Of a stretch of DNA of 25,327 bases, positions 15,520 through 23,732 are shown in pieces. How positions within the stretch are numbered: the first letter of the stretch is position 1; each line of letters begins with the position of its first letter. The notes below the pieces were generated by a model. The model worked only from the letters and a program-made list of their open reading frames with translations, ran no database searches and had not been told where the DNA came from. Source of the DNA: a virus; IMG/VR virus record IMGVR_UViG_3300023174_000595, positions 1 to 25,327 of that record; one strand, given 5' to 3'. The position numbers and the translations under genes are program-made.

Positions 15520-15951
15520 ATGCCTATAAAAATAAACAATACGACAGTTATTGATGATTCTCGTAATCTAACAAATGTTACAATGGGTACTAGTACTACT
15601 GTGGATGGTACCACAGCAGTAGGTTACCTGAGCGTACCTCAGAACAGTCAAACAGCTGCATATACTACGGTTTTAGCTGATGCAGGTAAATGTATTTTTC
15701 ACCCAGCATCTGATGCTAATGCAAGAACATTTACTATTGCAGCAAATAGTTCTGTTGCATACCCCGTAGGTACAGTTATTGCATTTGCAAATATGACCTC
15801 TCAGGTTGTAACAATTGCTATTACATCAGATACGATGTATCTTGGAGGTCAAGGTACTACGGGAAGTAGATCACTTGCCCAGTATGGTATTGCAAATGCT
15901 CTTAAGATAACATCTACGTCTTGGATTATTACCGGTACAGGTCTGACCTAA
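15520..15951 (+). CDS. Small beta-rich tail protein (143 aa)
   Basis: AAGGA precedes the ATG. The N-terminus INNTTVIDDSRNLTNV repeats the T-T-V-x-D motif of the protein at 11835, suggesting the same docking role. The body (residues about 45-143) is beta-rich with AYTTVLADAGKCIFHPA, NARTFTIAANSSVAYPVGTVI and FANMTSQVVTIAI, and ends WIITGTGLT. This resembles a domain often seen at the ends of phage tail fibres. It ends one base before the next ATG, so the two products may form one structure. Confidence 0.8.
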   Translation: MPIKINNTTVIDDSRNLTNVTMGTSTTVDGTTAVGYLSVPQNSQTAAYTTVLADAGKCIFHPASDANARTFTIAANSSVAYPVGTVIAFANMTSQVVTIAITSDTMYLGGQGTTGSRSLAQYGIANALKITSTSWIITGTGLT

Positions 15952-15952
15952 T

Positions 15953-17254
15953 ATGTCCGGCATTCTTTCAATGCTGTCGGGTGGTACTTACAGTTCTGCC
16001 CCTGTTAATACGGTAGCACCAGTCGTATCTGGTACAGCGACTAGAGGTCAAACCTTATCTTCAACAACAGGTACCTGGACTGGAGCCCCAACTCCAACAT
16101 TTACATACCAATGGCAGAGGAGTGGGTCCAACATCGGTAGTGCAACATCCAGTACATATACATTAGTTACTGCTGATGTAGGGTCTACAATTCGGTGTGT
16201 AGTAACTGCTACCAACGTTGTGTCTGCGGTATCTGCTAACTCCAATTCAACATCTGCAGTAGCAGCCGTTGTGCCAGGAGCACCAACTTCGGTATCTGCT
16301 ACTGCAACAAGCTCAACCACTGCAACTGTTACCTTCTCTGCTCCTGCAGACGATGGAGGGGCAACGATTACAAGCTATACTGTATCGGGTGGGGGATCAG
16401 GATCAGGGTCTAGTTCTCCAATATATGTAACAGGTTTATCTCCTAGCACATCGTATACATTTAGTGTTACAGCTACAAATTCAGCTGGCACTGGAACTGC
16501 AGGTAGTGCAAGTACTATTACTACTAATGCTGCTACAGGGCAAGTTTTGTTCTCAGGTACTAATACAACTTGGACTGCGCCAGCAGGTGTTACAAGTGTA
16601 AGTGTGGTAGCAATAGGGCGCGGAGCAGGCCCAGGCGGAGCACTAGCATATAGAAATAATATATCCGTATCACCTGGAACTGCATATACCGTAAATACTC
16701 TTGATTCTGGATATTCTCTTTTTAAAGACACATGCACTGTTCAAGCTGGCGAAGGACCTAATGGACGAGTTGGCGATGTAACCTATAGAGGCGGTGCAGG
16801 GTGTGGTAGCCGCGGTAGCGGCGCTGGCGGGTACGCAGGAGATGGCGCAAGCGCTTCTGGGTCTAACAGAAATGGTCGCGCAGGCTCCGGAGGAAGCGGG
16901 GGGTCAAGCGCTAATTACTCATGCTGCGGTCAACCTGAAATCAATATTGCGGGCGGAGGAGGGGTAGGTGTATACGGGCAAGGCGCAAGTGGTGCTGGTG
17001 GTACTCTAACTGGTAATGGCAGATTGTCTGCTGGGGGCGGAGGAGGAGGTTCCGGAGGCGGGACTGGACTGACTACTTCATATAACACGTGCGTTAACGG
17101 AGGACGAGGGGTAAATTACGGAGGAGCTCCTGCGTTTACATGGGACCCTGCTCGAGGTTATCCAACTGTTCAGTGCTCAGGGTATGGAGCTGTACGCATT
17201 ATCTGGCCTGGTACTACTCGTCAATTTCCTTCCACCGGTACAGCAGATCAATAA
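15953..17254 (+). CDS. Ig/FN3-domain, glycine-rich tail adhesin (433 aa)
   Basis: Residues about 13-105 form an Ig-like domain (VNTVAPVVSGTATRGQTLS, TYQWQRSGSNIG, STYTLVTADVG). Residues about 107-193 form a fibronectin type III domain (PGAPTSVSATATSS, YVTGLSPSTSYTFSVTATN). From about 200 the chain begins with a strand (TWTAPAGVTSVSVVAIG) and continues as a glycine-rich region with several cysteines (DTC, AGCG, SCCG, NTC, VQC). It closes with YGAVRIIWPG. The strand entry, glycine-rich body and strand exit mirror the adhesin at 13799. Ig and FN3 modules on phage tails commonly bind surface glycans, and the glycine-rich tip would be the specific receptor binder. No strong ribosome binding site is visible, so translation is probably coupled to the gene before. 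Confidence 0.83.
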   Translation: MSGILSMLSGGTYSSAPVNTVAPVVSGTATRGQTLSSTTGTWTGAPTPTFTYQWQRSGSNIGSATSSTYTLVTADVGSTIRCVVTATNVVSAVSANSNSTSAVAAVVPGAPTSVSATATSSTTATVTFSAPADDGGATITSYTVSGGGSGSGSSSPIYVTGLSPSTSYTFSVTATNSAGTGTAGSASTITTNAATGQVLFSGTNTTWTAPAGVTSVSVVAIGRGAGPGGALAYRNNISVSPGTAYTVNTLDSGYSLFKDTCTVQAGEGPNGRVGDVTYRGGAGCGSRGSGAGGYAGDGASASGSNRNGRAGSGGSGGSSANYSCCGQPEINIAGGGGVGVYGQGASGAGGTLTGNGRLSAGGGGGGSGGGTGLTTSYNTCVNGGRGVNYGGAPAFTWDPARGYPTVQCSGYGAVRIIWPGTTRQFPSTGTADQ

Positions 17255-17275
17255 AATATAATTTAGGGAATAAAG

Positions 17276-17899
17276 ATGTATATTAACGAAGCAACACTTG
17301 GTACTTTTATACACCATGCCGATATTAGATACGAACTTTGGAAGAACAATGAAGAAGCTCCAGCCGTTCTGACAGATGAGTACCTATCTTTAAAAGGTTA
17401 TAAGTTAGTTACTGTTGTACCACAGACTTATAACCATATTACAGAGAAATTAGTTTCTCAGCCCCCGTTAAAAAACTCAGACGGTCAATGGGAAATATTA
17501 CAAGTATCTGCTCCTGAGGACCCTGCTAACGTTGCAAATAACTGCCTTGGCTATAAAATTACAACGTTAACCCCTGAAATTTCGGCAATTCTTCAAGAGG
17601 CAGGATCTTACGAGCGCGTGGCTGCTGAGGTTGAAAAAACCCGTATAAACTCTCTTTGGTTTTCAGCAAACCGACTTGAATCTTATATACTTACCCCTAC
17701 AGTAGTTGGTCTTATTACCCAAGGGGTAATTCAAGGTAAACCAAAATGTATTGCAGTTCAGGCATGGGTAAATGCAATCTGGGCAGAATATTATGTGCGT
17801 AAAGCATCTGGTTCTGATGATATTAATTATATACCTGTTGTAGGTAACTGTCCTCATACGGTACCAGAATTAGTAGCCGAGTTAGTTAATCTAAATTAA
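17276..17899 (+). CDS. Tail-assembly-chaperone-like protein (207 aa)
   Basis: AGGGA precedes the ATG. The N-terminal 80 residues follow the layout of many tail assembly proteins: a residue position question (DEYLSLKGYKLVTVVPQTYN), then KLVSQPPLKNSDGQWEILQVS. The remainder is helical (PEISAILQEAGSYERVAAEVEKTR, VAELVNLN). The C-terminal chaperone signature seen at 15095 is absent. Its place directly after the second glycine-rich adhesin copies the order adhesin-chaperone seen upstream. The chaperone role is inference from this order and the N-terminal layout. Confidence 0.65.
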   Translation: MYINEATLGTFIHHADIRYELWKNNEEAPAVLTDEYLSLKGYKLVTVVPQTYNHITEKLVSQPPLKNSDGQWEILQVSAPEDPANVANNCLGYKITTLTPEISAILQEAGSYERVAAEVEKTRINSLWFSANRLESYILTPTVVGLITQGVIQGKPKCIAVQAWVNAIWAEYYVRKASGSDDINYIPVVGNCPHTVPELVAELVNLN

Positions 17900-17933
17900 C
17901 CTATTAACAGTGGTTTTGAATTTAGTTTGTATA

Positions 17934-17939
17934 TATAAT
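17934..17939 (+). promoter_or_regulatory. Possible -10-like element TATAAT
   Basis: TATAAT lies in the 66-base gap before the third oxygenase, 26 bases upstream of its ATG, within an imperfect palindrome GTATA-TATAATTG-TATAC. No good -35 box is seen at normal spacing and there is no TATAAATA. It might allow expression apart from the late promoters; the evidence is thin. Confidence 0.25.
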
Positions 17940-17965
17940 TGTATACATTATTTACAAGATATACT

Positions 17966-18688
17966 ATGACAAAAACTTTACCCAAGAAGACATCTAAGAA
18001 ACCAGTTAAGACAAAACAATCGGTTACTGAAGTAGCTCCAAATACTCAACTTCAAGTTGCACACCATTTTCCTTGTCCAATTTACTTAATAGACCGTCCA
18101 GATTTTTTAGAAACCGTTAGTGCTGTATCTGAAGAGAATCTTGAGATTTCTCGTAAAGAACGTGATCTCAATGAAATATACCCTGTCTATATGACGGAAA
18201 ACTTCTTTGGAGATTCCCGTATGGCAGGGTTTTCAGAGTTTGTTGGTGCAACTGCATGGAATATTCTTAACGAACAGGGTTATGCTATGCAGGACATGGC
18301 TGTAGCATTTACAGAAATGTGGACTCAAGAACATCATAAGCATTCAGCCATGGATGCTCACGTACACGGGTTTGGTTCACAGATTGTAGGGTTCTACTTT
18401 CTTGAGACCCCCGATAATGGTTCTCATGTAGTGTTTCATGATCCCCGTTCGGCTAAAGTACAGATAGATTTACCTGAACGCGATATGAATATGGCTACCC
18501 CGGCAAGTAAAGCAATTAACTTTACCCCTAAACCAGGTTTAATGATCTTTGCTAATTCCTGGTTATCGCATTCTTTTACCCGTCATGCAGCAGATAAACC
18601 TATTAAGTTTGTTCACTTCAACCTAACTGTAATACCTGCAGCAAATAACACGTGTGATATTCCACCTCCTGCAGCAGAAATTGTATGA
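17966..18688 (+). CDS. Third 2OG-Fe(II) oxygenase-like protein, 2OG-FeII_Oxy_5 type (240 aa)
   Basis: I chose the ATG at 17966 rather than the upstream TTG. The first 25 residues are Lys/Pro/Thr-rich and probably disordered. The core contains FPCPIYLIDRPDFL, FTEMWTQEHHKHSAMDAHVH, then GSQIVGFYFLETPDNGSHVVF and HDPRSAK. The probable metal ligands are His132 and/or His134, and His202 (FANSWLSHSF), with a C-terminal strand KFVHFNLTV. This matches the layout of the putative oxygenase family widespread in marine phages, which uses an H-x-H region instead of the standard H-x-D. Whether it is an active hydroxylase is unproven. It is unlike the two oxygenases at 12617 and 13189. The stop overlaps the next ATG (ATGA). 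Confidence 0.78.
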   Translation: MTKTLPKKTSKKPVKTKQSVTEVAPNTQLQVAHHFPCPIYLIDRPDFLETVSAVSEENLEISRKERDLNEIYPVYMTENFFGDSRMAGFSEFVGATAWNILNEQGYAMQDMAVAFTEMWTQEHHKHSAMDAHVHGFGSQIVGFYFLETPDNGSHVVFHDPRSAKVQIDLPERDMNMATPASKAINFTPKPGLMIFANSWLSHSFTRHAADKPIKFVHFNLTVIPAANNTCDIPPPAAEIV

Positions 18689-18912
18689 ATACCTACCATA
18701 TTCGATTTAATAAATCTAGAGGCGAGTCTGGGAGAGGTACTTTAGATCATGTGTGGCGAGTTTTTGAGGGTGAAAAAGAATATTTGTTTAAAAATATAGA
18801 TATTACCGTACCGGTTAAAAGTGAAAAAGATAAGAATGGGGCTGACTATAATATTACATGTCAAGGTATTATGACTATAGATAAAGAGACATCTACTGCT
18901 ATTATTAGATAA
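18685..18912 (+). CDS. Small conserved-looking protein of unknown function (75 aa)
   Basis: It begins with an ATGA overlap with the oxygenase. The sequence has a compact mixed fold with YHIRFNKSRGESGRGTLDHVW, FEGEKEYLFKNI and IDKETSTAIIR. This pattern is familiar from small proteins of marine T4-like phages, without a known function. The gene is followed 21 bases later by an intrinsic terminator, so it is the last gene of its unit. No catalytic or DNA-binding motif is evident. Confidence 0.78.
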   Translation: MNTYHIRFNKSRGESGRGTLDHVWRVFEGEKEYLFKNIDITVPVKSEKDKNGADYNITCQGIMTIDKETSTAIIR

Positions 18913-18933
18913 TCTATAATATTAAACAAGTAC

Positions 18934-18957
18934 AAAGGACCTTAGGGTCCTTTTTTT
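18934..18957 (+). terminator. Rho-independent terminator
   Basis: AAAGGACC (18934-18941) pairs with GGTCCTTT (18946-18953) over a TTAG loop, followed by a run of seven T (18951-18957). It is the clearest terminator in the window and closes the oxygenase/adhesin unit. The T-run leads directly into the next late promoter. Confidence 0.93.
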
Positions 18958-18964
18958 ATAAATA
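18957..18964 (+). promoter_or_regulatory. T4-type late promoter, TATAAATA
   Basis: An exact TATAAATA whose first T is the last base of the terminator T-run. It lies 23 bases before the ATG at 18988 and opens the last fibre operon. Confidence 0.8.
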
Positions 18965-18987
18965 TACGATAAATATTGAGGAAAAAA

Positions 18988-19323
18988 ATGGCAAGTATCT
19001 CAAATCTTACTATAGATCAGGGAACTACGTACTCGGTTTCTATTGCAGTTAACGACGATACGGGTTCGGCCAGGAATCTAACCGGCTATACAGGTCGTTC
19101 TCAGATGAGACGGTCCTACTATTCATCTTCTAATACTGCATTTACAGTAGTAATCACAAACCCTGCTAACGGGGAAATCACCCTTAACTTTACTGCTGCA
19201 CAATCAGCCAACATAAAGGCTGGACGCTACGTCTATGATCTCGAATTGGTTAACTCCAATACATTAACAGTTGAGAGGGTAGTGGAAGGCATCGTAACAG
19301 TATATCCTGAGGCGACTAAATAA
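18988..19323 (+). CDS. Small Ig-like/baseplate-type structural protein (111 aa)
   Basis: The ATG at 18988 has GAGG just upstream; a TTG four codons earlier overlaps that site and is rejected. The protein is one beta domain with LTIDQGTTYSVSIAVND, the loop NLTGYTGRSQMRRSY, then NPANGEITLNFTAAQSANI and GRYVYDLELVN, ending in VERVVEGIVTVYPE. This is the layout of small N-terminal baseplate-attachment domains (BppU-like) common in phage tails. It probably docks the following fibre genes to the baseplate. The stop overlaps the next ATG (TAATG). Confidence 0.78.
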   Translation: MASISNLTIDQGTTYSVSIAVNDDTGSARNLTGYTGRSQMRRSYYSSSNTAFTVVITNPANGEITLNFTAAQSANIKAGRYVYDLELVNSNTLTVERVVEGIVTVYPEATK

Positions 19324-19625
19324 TGGCAGTAACAATAAGACCATCTACCAATCAATCGATTGTCATTCAACCGGCAGCCACAGTTAGTTCTGTATCTATT
19401 GGTTCACCTGTTAACTCTTCTTCTATTGCGATGAACCAGGGTGGAACATCTCCATCAAGTTTAATTGTAAGAAAATCAACCGGAGGCACATTGACGTCTC
19501 TTGGTGATGTTAATACCTCTTCTGTGCAAGATGGATTTACTCTAGTTTATGATTCCGATACAAATAAATGGATAGCCCAGGCAGTGACGGCAGCAGTCAC
19601 CGCTGTCGATGGCGGACGCTATTAA
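19323..19625 (+). CDS. Small structural protein ending in DGGRY (100 aa)
   Basis: It starts in a TAATG overlap. The N-terminal half is Ser/Val/Thr-rich beta (TIRPSTNQSIVIQPAATVSS), and the C-terminal half reads LTSLGDVNTSSVQDGFTLVY, DSDTNKWIAQ and ends AVDGGRY. The final D-G-G-R-Y resembles the ends of the 464-residue fibre (DGGTY) and, less closely, the 293-residue fibre (DYGSI) in this operon. It is probably a fibre or adaptor subunit; no enzyme motif is visible. Confidence 0.78.
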   Translation: MAVTIRPSTNQSIVIQPAATVSSVSIGSPVNSSSIAMNQGGTSPSSLIVRKSTGGTLTSLGDVNTSSVQDGFTLVYDSDTNKWIAQAVTAAVTAVDGGRY

Positions 19626-19644
19626 ATAACAATAAGAGGATAGC

Positions 19645-22290
19645 ATGGCTACCGGAACAATTATTCAAATAAAACGAACGGCTAATATTGCCGCTCCTAC
19701 AGTAAGCGACCTTGCAGAAGCAGAATTAGCTTATTCACAAGATGCATCCTCTGACGGTGCAGGTGCTATACTTTACATTGAATCTGTAAATGCTAATGCG
19801 TCCCCGTCGATTCATAAAGTTGGGGGTAAGTACTATACCGATATTGTTGACGGGGCTACTGCTAACAATACTGCTGGTAACTTAGTTAAGAGAGATGGTT
19901 CAGGTAATTTTACTGCTGGTACTATTACAGCTACATTACACGGCCGGGCTAATTCAGCTACAATTGCCAATACCGCAAATACCCTTACCACTGCCAGAAC
20001 GATTACCCTGGGTGGTGATTTAACCGGTAATGCATCATTTAATGGTTCATCGGATATTACAATTACAGCATCTATTGCTGCAGACTCCGTAGCACTAGGT
20101 ACTGATACTACTGGGTATTATGTTGGTAATATTACATCTGGAACAGGAATTGCGGTAACTGGTGCAGCAGGTGAGAACGCTAACCTGACTGTTGCTCTGG
20201 ATATTTCTGGTGTAGCTGCTGGTACGTACGGTAATGCAACCTCTATACCAACAGTCACAGTAGACCAATATGGTAGAATTACTTCTATCTCCAATAACAC
20301 TGTATCGTTTAATACATCCAATCTTGGTACGCCAGATTACATTAATTTAACTAATGGTGTTGGTCTACCGGTATCAACAGGTATTTCTGGTCTTGGTGCT
20401 TTTCAAACCAACTTACTTGCTGCTAATGCTTATACATCTGTTAATGCTGGAACATATGGTAACACCACATACACCCCGGTAATTACAGTCGACGTGTATG
20501 GTAGAGTATCTAATGTTTACACGGTTGCAACATCAGGTACCAGTGGGAATACAAGTTCAGGGACCATTGGTTCATTTACTCGTTCAGGTAATACATTTAC
20601 AATTAATGAATCTGGGGTTAATTTTTCTGCCAGCATCGCCGGTTCTGATATACCTGTTGGACCTGCAACACAGGGTAACCTAATTAGTAATGCTGTCTCA
20701 TTAACAACTGGATCTACATTGTCAAATAGTATTGCACAATTAAATCAGGTACTCGGTAAACTGGTTCCTGCATCTCCTCCTGCATTCCCTTCTGGTTCTA
20801 ATACCTTAACAATGAGTTCTGCTACTACTTCAAGTAGAATGGCTACAGGGTTTGCGCAATTTTATAATACATCTGCTAACACCACGGTTGCCGCAGGTAC
20901 TACGATTGCTGCCAGAAGAGCAGCTGCATATGTAACATCAACCATTCCTGACTCAGGTCCTGGTGATAGCGGTACACTAACATTATTTTTAAATGACGTA
21001 TCTGCAGGTTCAAGAGCTTTTACAACTGGTAGTGATAACGGCACCTATGGTGCTAACTTAGTTATTGCCGACAACGTAGATTATGCTACTAAGACCGGAG
21101 CTGCCTCTGGCTTCTGGGAAAGTTTTGATGCCTATGGATCAGGTGTTGCGCAACCGGGTTGGAACAGTGTTTACATAACTCATTCTGCAGCTGGTACAAC
21201 AAACACTCTATCATGGTATTACGATGATAGTAATCCTGCTGCCCCGACGTTTGCTAATAAGACTATAACTGAGACTTCAAATACTAAGATATATTCTAGT
21301 ACTGTTCCTCATTATACCAGCGCTACTACATTTACATTAGCTGCTTACATTAATAACTTAAGCGGTAATACATACCCAACAACTGATACTTTTGTAACCG
21401 GTTCATCCGGGGGAGCATTCCAGGCGCCATCTAGCATCACATATTCTACAGCCGGGGTAACAACACCCCTTGCTAGAAACTTGTATGTTAGTTCAGGTAA
21501 CGTTGCAATATCCACAACCTCTTCTATTACAACCGGTTTTGGTTCTAGTGCAAGCGGGCCTTCATTGACCAGTACAAATGGCTATAATAGCAGCGGTGCT
21601 TCCACATTTACAGTATCTGGTACACCTACAATACTTTATAAAACTGGTACATCCAGTTCAATGGAAGAAACGACTCTTACCTTTGGTTCAGCAGTAGGTA
21701 CAGGTTCAGGTCTTGCTGCACGTATTATTAATCCAGGTTCGACAGATAATCCTACTTTTTCTGCAAGCGCAACTACATTTAACAGCCAGTCTGGTACGTT
21801 ACAGACCTATGATGCGACCATTGTTGGTGGTACTTTAAAACACGACCAGACTAATTATGCTTCTGGTTATCTACCAGTTGGGCCTGATTTAAGTTCAGGT
21901 CGCAGCTCTGCTCAATACTTTACATTTAGATTTGTAAGAACCTCGGTATCTAAGTTTAATATTAAATTTACAGGTACTATTGCCGGGCTCTGGGTTGCAT
22001 TACCAGGAAGTGCAATTGATACCTCTTCTACCATTAATGGTTGGTTGGATATGAGTACTGCGTATGGGGGAGCAGGAGTTCCTGGCGCAGGAACCGGGGG
22101 TAACGGGTCTAATGGATGTGCTCTAGGTGGTGTTGTAACTTTGAATTCGTCAGTATCTGCTCACAGCAAGACATGTACATTTGGTACTGTCTCTAGCTCG
22201 GATACATCAACTAATGAAATATATGTGAGGATAAAATTAACAAGCGGGCAGACTGTTACTGCTCTCTCATTAGAAACAGCGAGCAATTAA
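19645..22290 (+). CDS. Large tail fibre (881 aa)
   Basis: AGAGGAT precedes the ATG. Residues 1-70 (IIQIKRTANIAAPTVSDLAEAELAY) belong to the fibre-attachment type that also opens the genes at 24114 and 24995, similar in layout to the major tropism determinant N-terminal domain. From about 108 to 185 there is a shaft module (TLTTARTITLGGDLTGNASF, VALGTDTTGYYVGNITSG, GAAGENANLTV) shared with the 464-residue fibre. Further beta repeats with VTVDQYGRI and ITVDVYGRV follow to about 300. The large C-terminal half is Ser/Thr/Gly-rich, with YFTFRFVRTSVSKFNIKFTG, GLWVALPGSAID, a GAGTGGNGSNGCALGG loop, and EIYVRIKLTSGQ near the end. This end is probably a receptor-binding head. The next gene starts on the base after its stop. 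Confidence 0.83.
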   Translation: MATGTIIQIKRTANIAAPTVSDLAEAELAYSQDASSDGAGAILYIESVNANASPSIHKVGGKYYTDIVDGATANNTAGNLVKRDGSGNFTAGTITATLHGRANSATIANTANTLTTARTITLGGDLTGNASFNGSSDITITASIAADSVALGTDTTGYYVGNITSGTGIAVTGAAGENANLTVALDISGVAAGTYGNATSIPTVTVDQYGRITSISNNTVSFNTSNLGTPDYINLTNGVGLPVSTGISGLGAFQTNLLAANAYTSVNAGTYGNTTYTPVITVDVYGRVSNVYTVATSGTSGNTSSGTIGSFTRSGNTFTINESGVNFSASIAGSDIPVGPATQGNLISNAVSLTTGSTLSNSIAQLNQVLGKLVPASPPAFPSGSNTLTMSSATTSSRMATGFAQFYNTSANTTVAAGTTIAARRAAAYVTSTIPDSGPGDSGTLTLFLNDVSAGSRAFTTGSDNGTYGANLVIADNVDYATKTGAASGFWESFDAYGSGVAQPGWNSVYITHSAAGTTNTLSWYYDDSNPAAPTFANKTITETSNTKIYSSTVPHYTSATTFTLAAYINNLSGNTYPTTDTFVTGSSGGAFQAPSSITYSTAGVTTPLARNLYVSSGNVAISTTSSITTGFGSSASGPSLTSTNGYNSSGASTFTVSGTPTILYKTGTSSSMEETTLTFGSAVGTGSGLAARIINPGSTDNPTFSASATTFNSQSGTLQTYDATIVGGTLKHDQTNYASGYLPVGPDLSSGRSSAQYFTFRFVRTSVSKFNIKFTGTIAGLWVALPGSAIDTSSTINGWLDMSTAYGGAGVPGAGTGGNGSNGCALGGVVTLNSSVSAHSKTCTFGTVSSSDTSTNEIYVRIKLTSGQTVTALSLETASN

Positions 22291-23685
22291 ATGGCAATTT
22301 CAGATACACAAAAAGTTGACTTACTTTATAAAAAGTTATTTGGCGCAACTAAAACTGATCTTGCCACTAATAAAAGCGCTAGTAATGAGGCGATAGCAAG
22401 CCCGGCGCTTATCCGGGGAGATACAGTCTGGGTTCAATCTTCTAGTATTCCTGCTACTGCAGCAGCGGTTGCTAACATTGTACAGGCATATCAAACAACT
22501 GCCAGGGTTCAAGCTAACGCTGACGCTACCACGACTGCTATCAGTAGCGTATATCCTACATGGAAGACAGGTTTAACTGATTGGATCCCTCCAGAATTCG
22601 GTTCTACTTATTTTGTTAAAGTGTATGCTGATACTGCAGGTACAGCTGATCCTACTGGTAATACAGCCCTATCCGATGCTGGTATTTCAGGGGTCGGGGA
22701 ATGGTATTTTGATTATGTATCAGGGGTATTGAATTTTATCGGTGGGACGATTCCTGCCGCGTTAACTGCATCTAAAGTTATCTTTATTACCGGGTACCGT
22801 TATATTGGTACTAAAGGTATCTCGGCTTCTGCTTCTTCTAATGTTGCAAATACTGCCAATGCATTAACTACAGCAAGAGATATAGGGCTTTCTGGTGACC
22901 TAACTGGTAATGTGACCTTTGATGGGTCAGCTAACGTTACATTAGTTGCTACAATTGCTGCTAACTCTGTAGCATTAGGTAATGATACAACTGGTTATTT
23001 TGTTGGTAATATTACCGCTGGTTCAGGTATATCTGTTTCCGGGGCTGCTGGTGAAAATGCTAACATTACTATTACCAATTCCGGTGTTACCTCTATATCA
23101 GGTACTGCCGATCAAATAACAGCTTCTTCTAGCAACGGTGCTATTACATTAAGTTTACCTAATGATGTTACTGTTAATAACAACCTAACAGTTGCCGGCA
23201 ACTTGTATATTAGAGGTACGGCTACTACTTTACAAACAGCCACCGTCAGTATTAATGACTCTTTGGTTAAGTTTGGAAATGCTAACCCAGGTAATTCTCT
23301 AGACCTTGGTTTCTTTGGTGAGTATACTAACGCAGGTAATGTCACATACGCCGGTCTCTATAGAGATCATAATGACGGTAAGTTTAAGATCTTTAATGGC
23401 TCCACAGTTAACCCTACCGGTAATACGATCGGTACTTCTGATTCTGGCTACACCATTGCATCCTTAGTTGCCAATTTAACCGGTGGTACAGTATCAGGTC
23501 TAACTGCTAACATTAATGTAAGTGATGGTGGTACAGGTAGAGGTACATTTACTGCAAATGGTGTTTTGTTTGGTAATGCTACTGGTGCATTAAAAGTAAC
23601 AGCAGCAGGTACAGCGGGTCAAATACTTCAAGTAGGTGCTAACGGTGAACCGGTTTTTAACAGTCTTGACGGCGGAACCTATTAA
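22291..23685 (+). CDS. Tail fibre ending in DGGTY (464 aa)
   Basis: The ATG directly follows the upstream stop. The N-terminus (AISDTQKVDLLYKKLFGATK, then PALIRGDTVWVQSSSIP) and residues to about 175 form a separate domain with VGEWYFDYVSGVLNFIGG. Residues about 186-261 are the shaft module shared with the 881-residue fibre. Later come LQTATVSINDSLVKFGN, GLYRDHNDGKFKIFNG and the segment SDGGTGRGTFTANGVLFGN, ending GEPVFNSLDGGTY. These C-terminal phrases are typical of marine T4-like phage fibres. A candidate terminator/promoter junction follows the stop, so the gene closes its transcription unit. Confidence 0.84.
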   Translation: MAISDTQKVDLLYKKLFGATKTDLATNKSASNEAIASPALIRGDTVWVQSSSIPATAAAVANIVQAYQTTARVQANADATTTAISSVYPTWKTGLTDWIPPEFGSTYFVKVYADTAGTADPTGNTALSDAGISGVGEWYFDYVSGVLNFIGGTIPAALTASKVIFITGYRYIGTKGISASASSNVANTANALTTARDIGLSGDLTGNVTFDGSANVTLVATIAANSVALGNDTTGYFVGNITAGSGISVSGAAGENANITITNSGVTSISGTADQITASSSNGAITLSLPNDVTVNNNLTVAGNLYIRGTATTLQTATVSINDSLVKFGNANPGNSLDLGFFGEYTNAGNVTYAGLYRDHNDGKFKIFNGSTVNPTGNTIGTSDSGYTIASLVANLTGGTVSGLTANINVSDGGTGRGTFTANGVLFGNATGALKVTAAGTAGQILQVGANGEPVFNSLDGGTY

Positions 23686-23721
23686 AATAACGCCTATAAA
23701 TATACTATAACGTTATTTTTT
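23684..23721 (+). terminator. Candidate terminator hairpin with a late promoter in its loop
   Basis: AAAATAACG (23684-23692) and CGTTATTTT (23711-23719) are perfect 9-bp arms around an 18-base loop; the run of six T at 23716-23721 follows. The left arm overlaps the stop codon of the fibre gene. The loop contains TATAAATA. The stem is AT-rich and the loop long, so termination may be weak. Confidence 0.5.
23695..23702 (+). promoter_or_regulatory. T4-type late promoter, TATAAATA
   Basis: An exact late box within the loop of the inverted repeat, 30 bases before the ATG at 23733. It would drive the coiled-coil protein and the last two fibre genes. Confidence 0.75.
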
Positions 23722-23732
23722 ATGGGGTGATT

